Positions 5,963-12,208 of a stretch of DNA of 14,037 nt are shown here, one piece after another. The stretch comes from Hyphomicrobiales bacterium. GTDB taxonomy: Bacteria; Pseudomonadota; Alphaproteobacteria; Rhizobiales; Beijerinckiaceae. The translations under genes and the position numbers were made by a program. Below the pieces are notes generated by a model, which saw nothing but the letters and a program-made list of their open reading frames with translations, was not told the DNA's origin and made no database searches. Numbering within the stretch: the first letter of the stretch is position 1; each line of letters opens with the position of its first letter. The stretch spans positions 1 through 14,037 of the forward strand of contig CANCAR010000054.1 of assembly GCA_947374125.1 (NCBI GenBank), given 5' to 3'.

Positions 5963-6240
5963 TAGGTTTTGGCAATTCTTTCGGCGTGAAGGGCGCGAAT
6001 ACCCTTCATCACCTCATCTATCGGAATACCCCGCTCCGGATGCGCTTGCATTTCCAGCGCGGTGGGGACGACTTCCTCGCGTAGCCAGCGCTCAATGGCG
6101 GCATCGCGGGCTTGGAGTGCGCGTAAGCCCTCGCGGATGACTTCGCTGCCCGAGGCGTAATCGCCTGAGGCGACTTTGGCATCGATGAAATCGGCGTGTT
6201 CTTTGGGAAGGCTGAAGGTGCGTTTGGCGACGGTTGACAT
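5962..6240 (-). CDS. parD: ParD antitoxin (ribbon-helix-helix, CopG-like)
   Basis: The 92-residue antitoxin has an N-terminal ribbon-helix-helix (KRTFSLPKEHADFIDAKVASGDYASGSEVIREGLRAL, about 6-42). ASGSEVIREGL is the hallmark of ParD antitoxins. The acidic/helical C-terminal half (ERWLREEVVPTALEMQAHPERGIPIDEVMKGIRAL) is the part that wraps the toxin in known ParDE complexes. The gene leads the operon. AAGGAG sits 6 bases before the ATG (6247-6252), and a perfect 19-bp palindrome overlaps the -10 element upstream, strongly suggesting autorepression. The partner parE follows with a one-base overlap. Confidence 0.92.
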   Translation of the reverse strand: MSTVAKRTFSLPKEHADFIDAKVASGDYASGSEVIREGLRALQARDAAIERWLREEVVPTALEMQAHPERGIPIDEVMKGIRALHAERIAKT

Positions 6241-6259
6241 AGTGGGCTCCTTATAAGGT

Positions 6260-6278
6260 GGTATGACTTAGTCATACC
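6260..6278. promoter_or_regulatory. Perfect 19-bp palindrome, parDE operator
   Basis: GGTATGACT-T-AGTCATACC is a perfect inverted repeat of 9-bp arms around one base. It lies 20 bases upstream of the parD ATG and covers the predicted -10 hexamer. RHH antitoxins bind such palindromes to shut off their own operon, so this is very probably the ParD (ParD-ParE) operator. Confidence 0.75.
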
Positions 6279-6299
6279 AGAAGGTAGGCGTTTTGTCTA
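6271..6299 (-). promoter_or_regulatory. parDE promoter (-35 TAGACA, -10 TATGAC)
   Basis: On the minus strand TAGACA (6294-6299) is followed after exactly 17 bases by TATGAC (6271-6276). These resemble TTGACA and TATAAT at the ideal spacing. The -10 lies inside the 19-bp palindrome, so repressor and RNA polymerase would compete. The predicted start of transcription falls about 25 bases before the parD ATG, leaving room for the Shine-Dalgarno. Confidence 0.55.
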
Positions 6300-6358
6300 T
6301 TTTTGGGGATTTAAAAAGGAGCGGTGTTGAGTAAAGGACTGGTTTTTAGCGTCGTTCA

Positions 6359-6387
6359 TTGATTTTAGGTGAAAAATCGCTTACTCT
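6359..6387 (+). promoter_or_regulatory. Possible hicAB promoter (-35 TTGATT, -10 TACTCT)
   Basis: TTGATT (6359-6364) and TACTCT (6382-6387) are separated by 17 bases and lie about 30 bases upstream of the hicA ATG at 6418. Each hexamer matches the sigma-70 consensus only moderately. No clear palindrome overlaps it, unlike the parDE promoter on the other side of this divergent gap. Confidence 0.3.
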
Positions 6388-6417
6388 TAATCATTCGTTT
6401 GAAATGGCTTTCGTCCT

Positions 6418-6612
6418 ATGGATTTAGCGAAAAATAGCCGGGAGATCATTTCACTGCTGACGAAAGACGGTTGGGTGCTTAAAAGGGTGACGGGTTCCCA
6501 TCACCATTTTGGAAAAGCGGGCGTGCCCGTGATTGTTACCGTTCCTCACCCCAAACGTGACTTGCCGATTGGGACGGTTCGATCCATTTATAAGCGAGCG
6601 GGTTGGTTGTGA
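6418..6612 (+). CDS. hicA: HicA toxin (mRNA interferase)
   Basis: The 64-residue protein is a complete HicA: SREIISLLTKDGWVLKRVTGSHHHF, with the catalytic His28 in the GSHxxF motif, then VTVPHPKRDLPIGTVRSIYKRAGWL, all family hallmarks of a double-stranded RNA-binding-like fold. HicA toxins cleave mRNA and are neutralised by HicB. The ATG at 6418 is the only in-frame start near the conserved N-terminus and has no obvious Shine-Dalgarno, so translation may be weak. The hicB gene follows after 10 bases with a good ribosome site, which would favour antitoxin excess. The motifs are intact, so the toxin should be active if expressed. Confidence 0.93.
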   Translation: MDLAKNSREIISLLTKDGWVLKRVTGSHHHFGKAGVPVIVTVPHPKRDLPIGTVRSIYKRAGWL

Positions 6613-6622
6613 GGAATAAGCG

Positions 6623-6919
6623 ATGAAACCTTATATCGGGTTGGTTTCGAAAGATGCGGAGAGTGCCTACGGGATCGTGTTTCCCGATGCGCCCGGCTGT
6701 TTTTCGGCTGCCGACACGATGGATGAGATTTTCGCCATGGCGTCGGAAGCCTTGGCGGGATGGGCAGAGGTGATGCGCGAGGACGGGTTGCCCTTACCGC
6801 CGCGCCGCGATCTGTCGGCTTTGAGGGCTGATGCGGCATTAGCGGCAATTTGGGCGGATACGGTTTTGGTGATTGCTGTGCCGGTGCCGGTGGGTGGCGC
6901 CGATGCGGTGGCGGCTTGA
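6623..6919 (+). CDS. hicB: HicB antitoxin, short form lacking a DNA-binding tail
   Basis: The 98-residue product has the HicB partial RNase H-like fold: MKPYIGLVSKDAESAYGIVFPDAPGCFSAADTMDEIFAMASEALAGWAEVMREDGLPLPPRRDLSAL, then the closing strand TVLVIAVPVPV (80-90). In most alphaproteobacterial HicB proteins this strand runs into 'RAVRVNITLPE...' and a ribbon-helix-helix or HTH tail of about 45 residues. Here it ends after GGADAVAA. No continuation of that domain is seen in any frame downstream: the next gene ends 8 bases away on the other strand. GAGGA (6611-6615) before the ATG is a good Shine-Dalgarno. The protein should still bind HicA through the retained fold but may be unable to repress its promoter. 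It could instead be one of the naturally short HicB variants. Confidence 0.87.
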   Translation: MKPYIGLVSKDAESAYGIVFPDAPGCFSAADTMDEIFAMASEALAGWAEVMREDGLPLPPRRDLSALRADAALAAIWADTVLVIAVPVPVGGADAVAA

Positions 6920-6927
6920 GCGCTGAA

Positions 6928-7206
6928 CTAAACCGCCACCGTCAGTTTCAAATCCAGCGCCGCGATGATTTTGCGGATGGTGTCGTGGCGGGGATGGGCT
7001 CCCGGGGAGAGTGCTTTGTAGAGGCTCTCGCGGCCAAGGCCGGATTTTTTGGCGACCTCCGTCATGCCTTTGGCGCGGGCGACCGTTGAAAGGGCGGCAA
7101 TAAAAACCTGCGGGTTTTCATCTTCTAGACAGGCCGCCAAAAATTCCGCCATGACCTCGGGTGTGTCCAGATAATCGGCGATGTCAAAGGGGGCGATGAC
7201 GTTCAT
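6928..7206 (-). CDS. HTH addiction-module antidote protein
   Basis: The 92-residue protein fits the family annotated as 'putative addiction module antidote protein', partner of Gp49/RelE-like killer proteins. It starts with the family-typical FDIADYLDTPEVMAEFLAACLEDENPQVFIAALSTVARAKGMTEVAKKSGLGRESLYKALSPGAHPRHDTIRKIIAALDLKL. The helix-turn-helix is at about residues 48-85. Its ATG overlaps the toxin stop by 4 bases (ATGA), so the toxin is first and the antitoxin second in the operon. The family represses its own promoter and neutralises the toxin. It ends only 8 bases from the end of hicB, which is on the opposite strand. Confidence 0.9.
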   Translation of the reverse strand: MNVIAPFDIADYLDTPEVMAEFLAACLEDENPQVFIAALSTVARAKGMTEVAKKSGLGRESLYKALSPGAHPRHDTIRKIIAALDLKLTVAV

Positions 7207-7508
7207 GATTCAGTGTCCTTAACGTCTCTGGCGGCCTCAAGCGCCCGCTCGATGTCACGATCTTGGGTCGATTTATCGCCACCACCTAAGAGCAGATAAA
7301 TGGTTGATCCACGACGCATAAAATAGATGCGATAACCCGGGCCGTAATGAATTCGCATTTCACTCACGCCTTCCCGGATGAACCGACAATCGCCAAAATT
7401 ACCAAATTCGGCGGATTGAAGCCGAGCGGCGATCCTTGCTTTTCCTTTAGCGTCGCGTAAATTTTTGAGCCAAAACTCAAACTGGATATGCCGCTCGAAA
7501 GTAACCAT
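7203..7508 (-). CDS. RelE/ParE-like addiction-module killer protein (Gp49 family)
   Basis: The 101-residue toxin shows the family pattern FEFWLKNLRDAKGKARIAARLQSAEFGNFGDCRFIREGVSEMRIHYGPGYRIYFMRRGSTIYLLLGGGDKSTQDRDIERALEAAR, nearly complete for the phage-derived Gp49-like / HigB-1 group. The target is probably ribosome-associated mRNA, by family analogy. The ATG at 7508 was chosen over the in-frame start at 7559. Homologues begin a few residues before the FEFWL segment, and the longer start would place the promoter's TTGACA inside the coding region. The antitoxin follows with a 4-base ATGA overlap. The predicted promoter puts the mRNA 5' end at or next to the start codon, so the message may be leaderless. 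Confidence 0.9.
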   Translation of the reverse strand: MVTFERHIQFEFWLKNLRDAKGKARIAARLQSAEFGNFGDCRFIREGVSEMRIHYGPGYRIYFMRRGSTIYLLLGGGDKSTQDRDIERALEAARDVKDTES

Positions 7509-7511
7509 CAA

Positions 7512-7540
7512 AACGTATCCAAATGAATACAAATTGTCAA
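7512..7540 (-). promoter_or_regulatory. Promoter of the killer/antidote operon with overlapping inverted repeat
   Basis: On the minus strand a perfect TTGACA (7535-7540) is followed after 17 bases by TACGTT (7512-7517), which ends 3 bases before the ATG. The spacer contains GTATTC-N4-GGATAC (7515-7530), an imperfect inverted repeat running into the -10, a likely antitoxin operator. A start site 6-8 bases beyond the -10 would fall at the start codon. Confidence 0.5.
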
Positions 7541-7665
7541 GGCGGATATGGCCGTTCATCCGCCGTTATGGGATCGTTTCGGATTTCAGTTGGGCGGGCA
7601 ACTGGCGAATGGGACAGGTGGGATTACAGGTTATTTTTCCTTCTCCCGGACGGGTCGAAGGATGT

Positions 7666-7697
7666 GCCCAAAGGGCAAAAATGCGGAATGCATTTTT
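7666..7697. terminator. Two adjacent hairpins, possible uvrD terminator
   Basis: GCCC-AAA-GGGC (7666-7676) is followed at once by AAAAATGC (7677-7684), a GGAAT loop and GCATTTTT (7690-7697). The second stem is 8 bp with A and T flanks, which suits a bidirectional rho-independent terminator. It lies about 120 bases beyond the uvrD stop on the minus strand. The intervening repeat hairpins could also stop transcription. Confidence 0.4.
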
Positions 7698-7750
7698 AAT
7701 CCTGAGGGGTACCTGCAAAGCAGGGGGATGAGGGGCTAACGGCAACCCTT

Positions 7751-7800
7751 AGAACCTCATCCGTCGCCTCCGGCGACACCTTCTCCTTGCCAGGAGAAGG
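7751..7800. repeat. CCTCATCC...CCTTCTCC double-hairpin intergenic repeat
   Basis: GTCGCC-TCC-GGCGAC (7763-7777) and CCTTCTCC-TTGCCA-GGAGAAGG (7779-7800) are two perfect stems of 6 and 8 bp standing side by side after AACCTCATC. This resembles the 'CCTCATCCGTCGCC...ACCTTCTCCC' palindromic elements common between genes of Rhizobiales and relatives. A degenerate facing copy may start at CCTGAGGGGT (7701) and run to GATGAGGGG (7727-7735). Confidence 0.6.
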
Positions 7801-7819
7801 ACGTTCAGCAACGAGGCTC

Positions 7820-10234
7820 TCACCCCCGCTCGACAAAATTCTCCAGCACCATCTTCCGCCCGGCCTTCTCAAAATCAATTGTCAGCTTATTCCCATCGAC
7901 CGACGCCACCGCGCCATAGCCGAATTTGATGTGGAACACGCGTTCGCCTTCGTTGAAGTTGGACGCCGTGCCGGTGGATTTGGCGACCAATTCGCCTTCG
8001 ATGAGCGCAGGCCCTTTGCGGGTGGGGGATGCTTGGTAGGCTGTGGCGCGCTCGCTGAAGCCGTTGGATCGATTGCCTGTGTCGCGCGGGCCTGTGTCGG
8101 GGTTGGTGCCTCGGGCTTGCGCCCGGTTCCAGCCCGGTGTCGAATAGGACGATCCACCAAAGCCGCCTTGGTCGAAGCGCGAGCGTCCGTAGCCGCCATG
8201 GCCGCCGAAGCCTGCGGGGGCGTCGATGATTTCGACGTGGTCGGCGGGCAGCTCATCGATAAAACGCGAGGGGGTGGTGGCGTTCCACATGCCGTGGATA
8301 CGGCGGTTCGAGGCGAAGAAGAGCTTTGCGCGGCGTCTTGCGCGGGTGAGGCCGACATAGGCTAGGCGGCGTTCTTCTTCCAAGCCCGCGCGACCACTTT
8401 CATCCAGCGCGCGTTGGTTGGGGAAGAGGCCTTCTTCCCAGCCGGGGAGGAAGACCGTGTCGAATTCTAAGCCTTTTGCGCCATGCAGCGTCATGATCGA
8501 GACGCGCTCGGCGGTGTCGTTGTCCGTCATTTCCATGACGAGCGAGACGTGTTCGAGAAAGGCTCCGAGATCGGGGAATTCTTCCATCGAGCGGACGAGT
8601 TCTTTTAAGTTTTCCAAGCGTCCGGCGCTGTCCGCCGTACGCTCTTTTTGCCACATATCGGTGTAGCCGGATTCTTCCAGAATTTGCTCGGCTAACTCGC
8701 CTTGTTTCATCGTTTCGATGAGGGTGGACCAACGGCCAAAGCTTAACGCTAATTCGCGCAACGCGCCGCGTGGTTTCGGTTTTAGCTCGTCGGTTTCAAT
8801 CAGACGGCGCACCGCTTCCAGCATTGGGATTTGGGCTTTGCGGGCGTAGACATGGACTTGCTCGATGGTGGCGTCACCAAGCCCGCGTTTGGGGACATTG
8901 ACGATGCGCTCGAAGGCTAAATCATCGGTTGGGTTGGCAACAACGCGGAGATAAGCGAGGGCGTCTCTGATTTCAGCGCGCTCGTAGAAGCGCGGGCCGC
9001 CGATGACGCGGTAGGGCAAGCCAAGCGTGACGAAGCGGTCTTCAATTTCGCGCATTTGCGCGGAGATGCGCACCAGAATGGCCATATCGGCGAGGGAATG
9101 GCCTTTGTGTTGCAGCGCTTCGATTTCTTCGCCGATCAGGCGGGCTTCTTCTTCCGAATCCCAAGCGCCAGTCAGCGTTGGTTTTTCGCCTTCCTCATCA
9201 TCGGTAAACAGCGTTTTTCCCAAGCGGCCTTGGTTATGCGCGATGAGTTTTCCGGCGGTGGCCAAGATATGCCCCGTCGAGCGGTAATTGCGCTCTAGGC
9301 GGACTACCACTGCGCCCGGAAAGTCTTTTTCAAATCGCAGGATGTTATCGACTTCCGCGCCGCGCCAGCCATAGATCGATTGGTCATCATCGCCCACGCA
9401 CGCCACGTTGCGGCGGCCTTGGGCGAGGAGGCGCAGCCAGAGATATTGCGCGACGTTGGTGTCTTGATACTCGTCCACCAGCATATATTTGAAACGCTCT
9501 TGATAGGCGGTGAGCACATCGGGGTGCTCGCGGAAGAGGCGCAGGTTTTCGAGCAGGAGATCGCCGAAATCGGCGGCGTTGAGTTGCTTTAGGCGCTCTT
9601 GATAGAGCGTGTAGAGTTTGCCCCCTTTGCCATTGGCAAAAGCCGAGGCTTCGCCAGCGGGGACTTTATCGGGCGTTAACCCACGGTTTTTCCAGCCATC
9701 GATGAAAGAGGCCAGCGCGCGGGCGGGCCAACGTTTCTCATCAATATCCTCGGCGCGAATAACTTGGCGCATCAGGCGGATTTGATCGTCGGTATCGAGG
9801 ATCGTGAAATCAGAACGAAGGCCGACGAGTTCGGCGTGGCGGCGCAATATCTTGGTGCCGATGGCGTGGAACGTGCCGAGCCATGGCATTCCCTCTGCGA
9901 CCGAGCCTAACAGGTGCCCGATGCGCTCCTTCATCTCGCGCGAGGCTTTGTTGGTGAAGGTGACGGCCAGGATTTGCGACGGATAGGCCGAGCCGGTAGC
10001 GATGATATGCGCGATGCGGGTGGTGAGCACGCGCGTTTTGCCGGTTCCAGCGCCCGCTAACACGAGCACGGGGCCATCGATCACTTCCACCGCGCGGCGT
10101 TGCTCGGGGTTTAAGCCGTCGAGATAGGCCGCATTGGAGCGGGCCGCCGATTGCGCACGCGCCGCCAACCCGCCTGCTTGCGGGGTGTAGGTAAGATCAT
10201 CATCGAGATCGAGCGGATTGGCCAAGTGAGGCAT
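7820..10234 (-). CDS. uvrD: ATP-dependent DNA helicase UvrD/PcrA (superfamily 1)
   Basis: The 804-residue SF1A helicase unwinds DNA 3'-5' in nucleotide excision and mismatch repair. Visible motifs: LNPEQRRAV with the Q motif, GAGTGKT Walker A (61-67), VTFTNKASREM (Ia), VDEYQDTN Walker B (253-260), DDDQSIYGWRGA (282-293), LERNYRST (IV), TLHGAKGLEFDTVFLPGWEEGLFP (V) and EEERRLAYVGLTRARR (VI). A glycine- and polar-rich linker (about 674-746, including GGHGGYGRSRFDQGGFGGSS) leads to the C-terminal Tudor-like RNA-polymerase-binding domain (ERVFHIKFGYGAV...LTIDFEKAGRKMVLENFVERG, about 747-804). The ATG at 10234 has GGAG just upstream. The frame stays open to 10456, but those extra 74 residues look like translated intergenic repeats and are absent from the family. 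A GAAC-N7-GAAT site lies just upstream, a near-match to the alphaproteobacterial LexA box. Confidence 0.95.
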   Translation of the reverse strand: MPHLANPLDLDDDLTYTPQAGGLAARAQSAARSNAAYLDGLNPEQRRAVEVIDGPVLVLAGAGTGKTRVLTTRIAHIIATGSAYPSQILAVTFTNKASREMKERIGHLLGSVAEGMPWLGTFHAIGTKILRRHAELVGLRSDFTILDTDDQIRLMRQVIRAEDIDEKRWPARALASFIDGWKNRGLTPDKVPAGEASAFANGKGGKLYTLYQERLKQLNAADFGDLLLENLRLFREHPDVLTAYQERFKYMLVDEYQDTNVAQYLWLRLLAQGRRNVACVGDDDQSIYGWRGAEVDNILRFEKDFPGAVVVRLERNYRSTGHILATAGKLIAHNQGRLGKTLFTDDEEGEKPTLTGAWDSEEEARLIGEEIEALQHKGHSLADMAILVRISAQMREIEDRFVTLGLPYRVIGGPRFYERAEIRDALAYLRVVANPTDDLAFERIVNVPKRGLGDATIEQVHVYARKAQIPMLEAVRRLIETDELKPKPRGALRELALSFGRWSTLIETMKQGELAEQILEESGYTDMWQKERTADSAGRLENLKELVRSMEEFPDLGAFLEHVSLVMEMTDNDTAERVSIMTLHGAKGLEFDTVFLPGWEEGLFPNQRALDESGRAGLEEERRLAYVGLTRARRRAKLFFASNRRIHGMWNATTPSRFIDELPADHVEIIDAPAGFGGHGGYGRSRFDQGGFGGSSYSTPGWNRAQARGTNPDTGPRDTGNRSNGFSERATAYQASPTRKGPALIEGELVAKSTGTASNFNEGERVFHIKFGYGAVASVDGNKLTIDFEKAGRKMVLENFVERG

Positions 10235-10245
10235 ATCTCCAAAGA

Positions 10246-10260
10246 GAACATATCGCGAAT
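10246..10260 (-). promoter_or_regulatory. LexA-like box (ATTC-N7-GTTC) upstream of uvrD
   Basis: On the minus strand ATTC-GCGATAT-GTTC matches the alphaproteobacterial SOS box GTTC-N7-GTTC at 7 of 8 fixed positions. It lies 11 bases before the uvrD ATG. uvrD is under LexA control in E. coli, so the site is plausible, but a 7/8 match to a short direct repeat occurs fairly often by chance. Confidence 0.35.
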
Positions 10261-10407
10261 CAAACGCGAGAATGCCGAAAGGTCGAGGGAATGTCGACCT
10301 TGGCTCTTGGATAGATGGGGATGAGGAGGGGTGATAGCGATAGCGATTACAAAACGATCCTATGAATCGGTTTGAGCGATGGTGAAGGCATGATCCAGCG
10401 AGGTTGG

Positions 10408-10434
10408 ATAAAACTCTCCCGTGGAGAGTTTTAT
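10408..10434. terminator. 12-bp perfect hairpin, likely terminator of the glycosyltransferase transcript
   Basis: ATAAAACTCTCC (10408-10419) and GGAGAGTTTTAT (10423-10434) pair perfectly around CGT. Stem bases near the loop are G/C and the outer parts are A/T, so on the minus strand the stem ends in TTTTAT, a usable U tract. It lies 113 bases past the glycosyltransferase stop and 174 bases before uvrD, which suggests separate transcription of the two genes. Confidence 0.55.
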
Positions 10435-10462
10435 GTGCCGTAAACCCAAAGCCCAAGCGGAG

Positions 10463-10500
10463 GGCTGGAGCGGTCTGCTATGGACCGCGCGGCTCCAGCC
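10463..10500. repeat. Stem-loop repeat GGCTGGAGC...GCTCCAGCC
   Basis: GGCTGGAG (10463-10470) pairs with CTCCAGCC (10493-10500), and CGGTC (10471-10475) pairs with GACCG (10483-10487) around TGCTATG. A 5-base bulge (10488-10492) separates the two stems on the 3' side. The structure stands between two other hairpins and looks like a dispersed palindromic repeat. Confidence 0.5.
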
Positions 10501-10511
10501 TCGCAACGTTT

Positions 10512-10540
10512 AAGTGCGCTGCCCAAGAGGCTAGCGGTCC
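10512..10540. repeat. Short repeat, degenerate copy 2 of the 223-250 element
   Basis: AAG-TGCGCTGCCCAAGAGGCT-AGCGGTCC resembles the copy at 223-250: GAGGCT(A/C)GCGGTCC is shared with one mismatch, and AAG, CG and CCC are kept in similar positions. Its stem is no longer perfect. It ends 6 bases before the stop of the glycosyltransferase gene. Confidence 0.35.
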
Positions 10541-10546
10541 TTATTT

Positions 10547-11572
10547 TTAAGCCGCACGCCTCAGCATAGGCCGATAAAACGCCTCTGACACATTGCTTAA
10601 AAACTGCTTTGCGGCGCTTTCGTGCGAATAGCCGAGCGCGAATTGGCGGCTTGCTTCGCGGGGAACTTCGAGCGCTTTAAGCGCAGCCGCGCGCAAATCA
10701 TGGCTCATCACGCCTGCGCCAGCGTGCGCTAATTCGGGAATCAGACCTTCGACGGGGAAGGCGGCAACTGGTGTGCCAGAGGCCAAGGCTTCGAGCATCA
10801 CAAGGCCGAAGGTTTCGGTTTTGCTGGGGAAGACGAAGGCATCGGCAGAGGCGTAAATTCTGGCTAAGTCTTCGCCGAAGCGGGCGCCTAAGAAATGTGC
10901 GTCGGGATATTTGGCTTCGAGCATGGCGCGGTCAGGGCCATCGCCGACGATGAGTTTCGATCCGGGGAGATCAAGCGATAAAAACGCTTCGAGATTTTTC
11001 TCAACCGCGACGCGGGCAACGCAGAGAAAGACGGGGCCGGGTAAATTAAGTGCCGAGTGGGCATTCGGATTGAAAAGTTCAGCATCCACGCCGCGTGACC
11101 AGAGGAGGCAGCGGTTAAAGCCTTGGCCTAATAATTCCTGCTGCAAAGAAGGTGTGGCGACCATCGTGGCAACGCCCGCATTGTGAAAATACCGCAACAC
11201 ACCGTAGCTCACGCTTTCCGGGATGGGATACCGCGCCGAGATATATTGCGGGTAGCGGGTATGATAGCAGGAGGTAAAGGGGCGACCCGTTTTGATCGCC
11301 CAATGACGGGCGAGCCAACCTAGGGGCCCTTCGGTGGAAATGTGGAGTGCGTCCGGGTTGTGGGCCTCAATCGCGTCAGCGACGGCTTGGGGTGTCGCAA
11401 GGGCCAATTGAATCTCGGGATAGCCGGGCAGGGGCGCGGTCGGGTAATCCTGAGGTGTTAAAAATTCAACGGTGTGGCCGAGTTTGCCCGCATCCAGCGC
11501 TAAGCGTTCAAGCGTGCGAACCACGCCGTTGACCTGCGGACGCCAAGCATCGGAAACAATCAAGATACGCAT
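10547..11572 (-). CDS. GT4-family glycosyltransferase, MgtA/PimB-like
   Basis: The 341-residue GT-B enzyme transfers a sugar from a nucleotide donor. Its N-terminal domain begins MRILIVSDAWRPQVNGVVRTLERLA, the acceptor-side motif of GT4 lipid mannosyltransferases and diacylglycerol glycosyltransferases, followed by HISTEGPLGWLARHWA (77-92) and FTSCYHTRYPQYIS. The donor domain has FLCVARVAVEKNLEAFL (Arg187, Lys192), LIVGDGPDR (208-215) and the EX7E motif, Glu253 and Glu261, in ETFGLVMLEALASGTPV. Similar proteins are often annotated as GDP-mannose-dependent alpha-mannosyltransferases, but the donor and acceptor cannot be told from sequence. A membrane-lipid or envelope glycan acceptor is likely. 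The protein has no transmembrane segment and is probably peripheral at the inner membrane. The ATG at 11572 has only a weak ribosome site. A thioesterase gene lies 102 bases upstream on the same strand and could share its transcript. Confidence 0.88.
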   Translation of the reverse strand: MRILIVSDAWRPQVNGVVRTLERLALDAGKLGHTVEFLTPQDYPTAPLPGYPEIQLALATPQAVADAIEAHNPDALHISTEGPLGWLARHWAIKTGRPFTSCYHTRYPQYISARYPIPESVSYGVLRYFHNAGVATMVATPSLQQELLGQGFNRCLLWSRGVDAELFNPNAHSALNLPGPVFLCVARVAVEKNLEAFLSLDLPGSKLIVGDGPDRAMLEAKYPDAHFLGARFGEDLARIYASADAFVFPSKTETFGLVMLEALASGTPVAAFPVEGLIPELAHAGAGVMSHDLRAAALKALEVPREASRQFALGYSHESAAKQFLSNVSEAFYRPMLRRAA

Positions 11573-11674
11573 GGGGCGAACTCGGGAGGGTCAACGGGAA
11601 CAGAAGCAGCATTTCTGCCCCTCACCAACCGGATTCGTGTTGCGTTTTCATGACATTTACGAAAGCGAAGCGAC

Positions 11675-12208
11675 TTAGTGCAGCCCGACCTTGCCTGCCC
11701 GACCTTTGGTGGGGATTCCGATGGCGCTGCCTAAGGCGTCTGGACGCGGTAGCGCTGAATGGGCGGATTGCATCACGGCAATGGCGTCTAGTATATCGGC
11801 CGGAAACGGGCCTACCTTTCGCTCTGCCTTGTCGATATGCAGCGCCATGACTTCCGATGTCGATGCCAGCCAGCCTTCGGAGGCGTGCCGCATTTCAAGG
11901 TAGAGGTGCATCCGCTTGACGTCATAATCGACGAGTTGAACCGTTATCCTTACGGGCGTTTCGAGCGTGACCTCGCGTTTATAGCGCAAATGGGCCTCGC
12001 CAATAAAAACAGTGCCCGGACCCTCAGTGTAATAGGCCTCGTTTAGCCCCAAAAGTTCAAAGGCCTGATCCAGCGCGCGGTCGAACAACACGTTGAAATA
12101 GGCCATGTTCATATGGCCATTGGCATCAATCCAGCCGGTTTCGACCCGCATCAATGAGGATACGAAGGGCGCAAAGAAGAGGGGGTTAAACTTACGATGA
12201 GCAGACAT
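11675..12208 (-). CDS. Hotdog-fold acyl-CoA thioesterase-like protein
   Basis: The 177-residue protein shows the 4HBT-like hotdog pattern: VETGWIDANGHMNMAYFNVLFDRALDQAFELLGL (about 22-55), with the WIDxNGHMN active-site loop. It continues with TVFIGEAHLRYKREVTLETPVRITVQLVDYDVKRMHLYLEMRH and a STSEVMALHIDKAERKVGPFP strand. This form resembles 'thioesterase family' proteins, including those in carnitine/betaine degradation clusters, although no such genes are nearby. The substrate is probably an acyl-CoA, in the cytoplasm. The start at 12208 has no clear Shine-Dalgarno; ATG at residue 20 (12151) is possible but would come very close to the conserved core. The basic tail after residue 155 is poorly conserved in the family as far as I can judge. 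Confidence 0.8.
   Translation of the reverse strand: MSAHRKFNPLFFAPFVSSLMRVETGWIDANGHMNMAYFNVLFDRALDQAFELLGLNEAYYTEGPGTVFIGEAHLRYKREVTLETPVRITVQLVDYDVKRMHLYLEMRHASEGWLASTSEVMALHIDKAERKVGPFPADILDAIAVMQSAHSALPRPDALGSAIGIPTKGRAGKVGLH

Larger units (their letters stand above)
7509..7819. other. Repeat-rich intergenic region downstream of uvrD
   Basis: About 310 bases without a supported gene lie between the killer-protein gene and the end of uvrD. It holds the killer operon promoter at its left edge, a pair of adjacent hairpins (7666-7697), a CCTGC-AAA-GCAGG hairpin (7712-7724) and a double-hairpin repeat (7751-7800). The frames crossing it look like translated repeats. Confidence 0.5.
10235..10546. 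other. Intergenic region upstream of uvrD with hairpins
   Basis: These 312 bases separate uvrD from the glycosyltransferase gene, both on the minus strand. They hold a LexA-like site near uvrD (10246-10260), a 12-bp perfect hairpin that may end glycosyltransferase transcription (10408-10434), a 38-base stem-loop repeat (10463-10500) and a second copy of the 223-250 repeat (10512-10540). No gene is supported. Confidence 0.5.

Noticed and set aside
7509..7559. Longer start of the killer protein
   Set aside because: It would put the TTGACA promoter inside the gene, and homologues begin near 7508.
7787..8365. 192-residue plus-strand frame antisense to uvrD
   Set aside because: It is a shadow of the GC-rich 3' part of uvrD encoding the Gly-rich linker and Tudor domain.
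10235..10456. 74-residue N-terminal extension of UvrD
   Set aside because: It is unlike the helicase family, passes through a terminator-like hairpin, and the ATG at 10234 has its own ribosome site.
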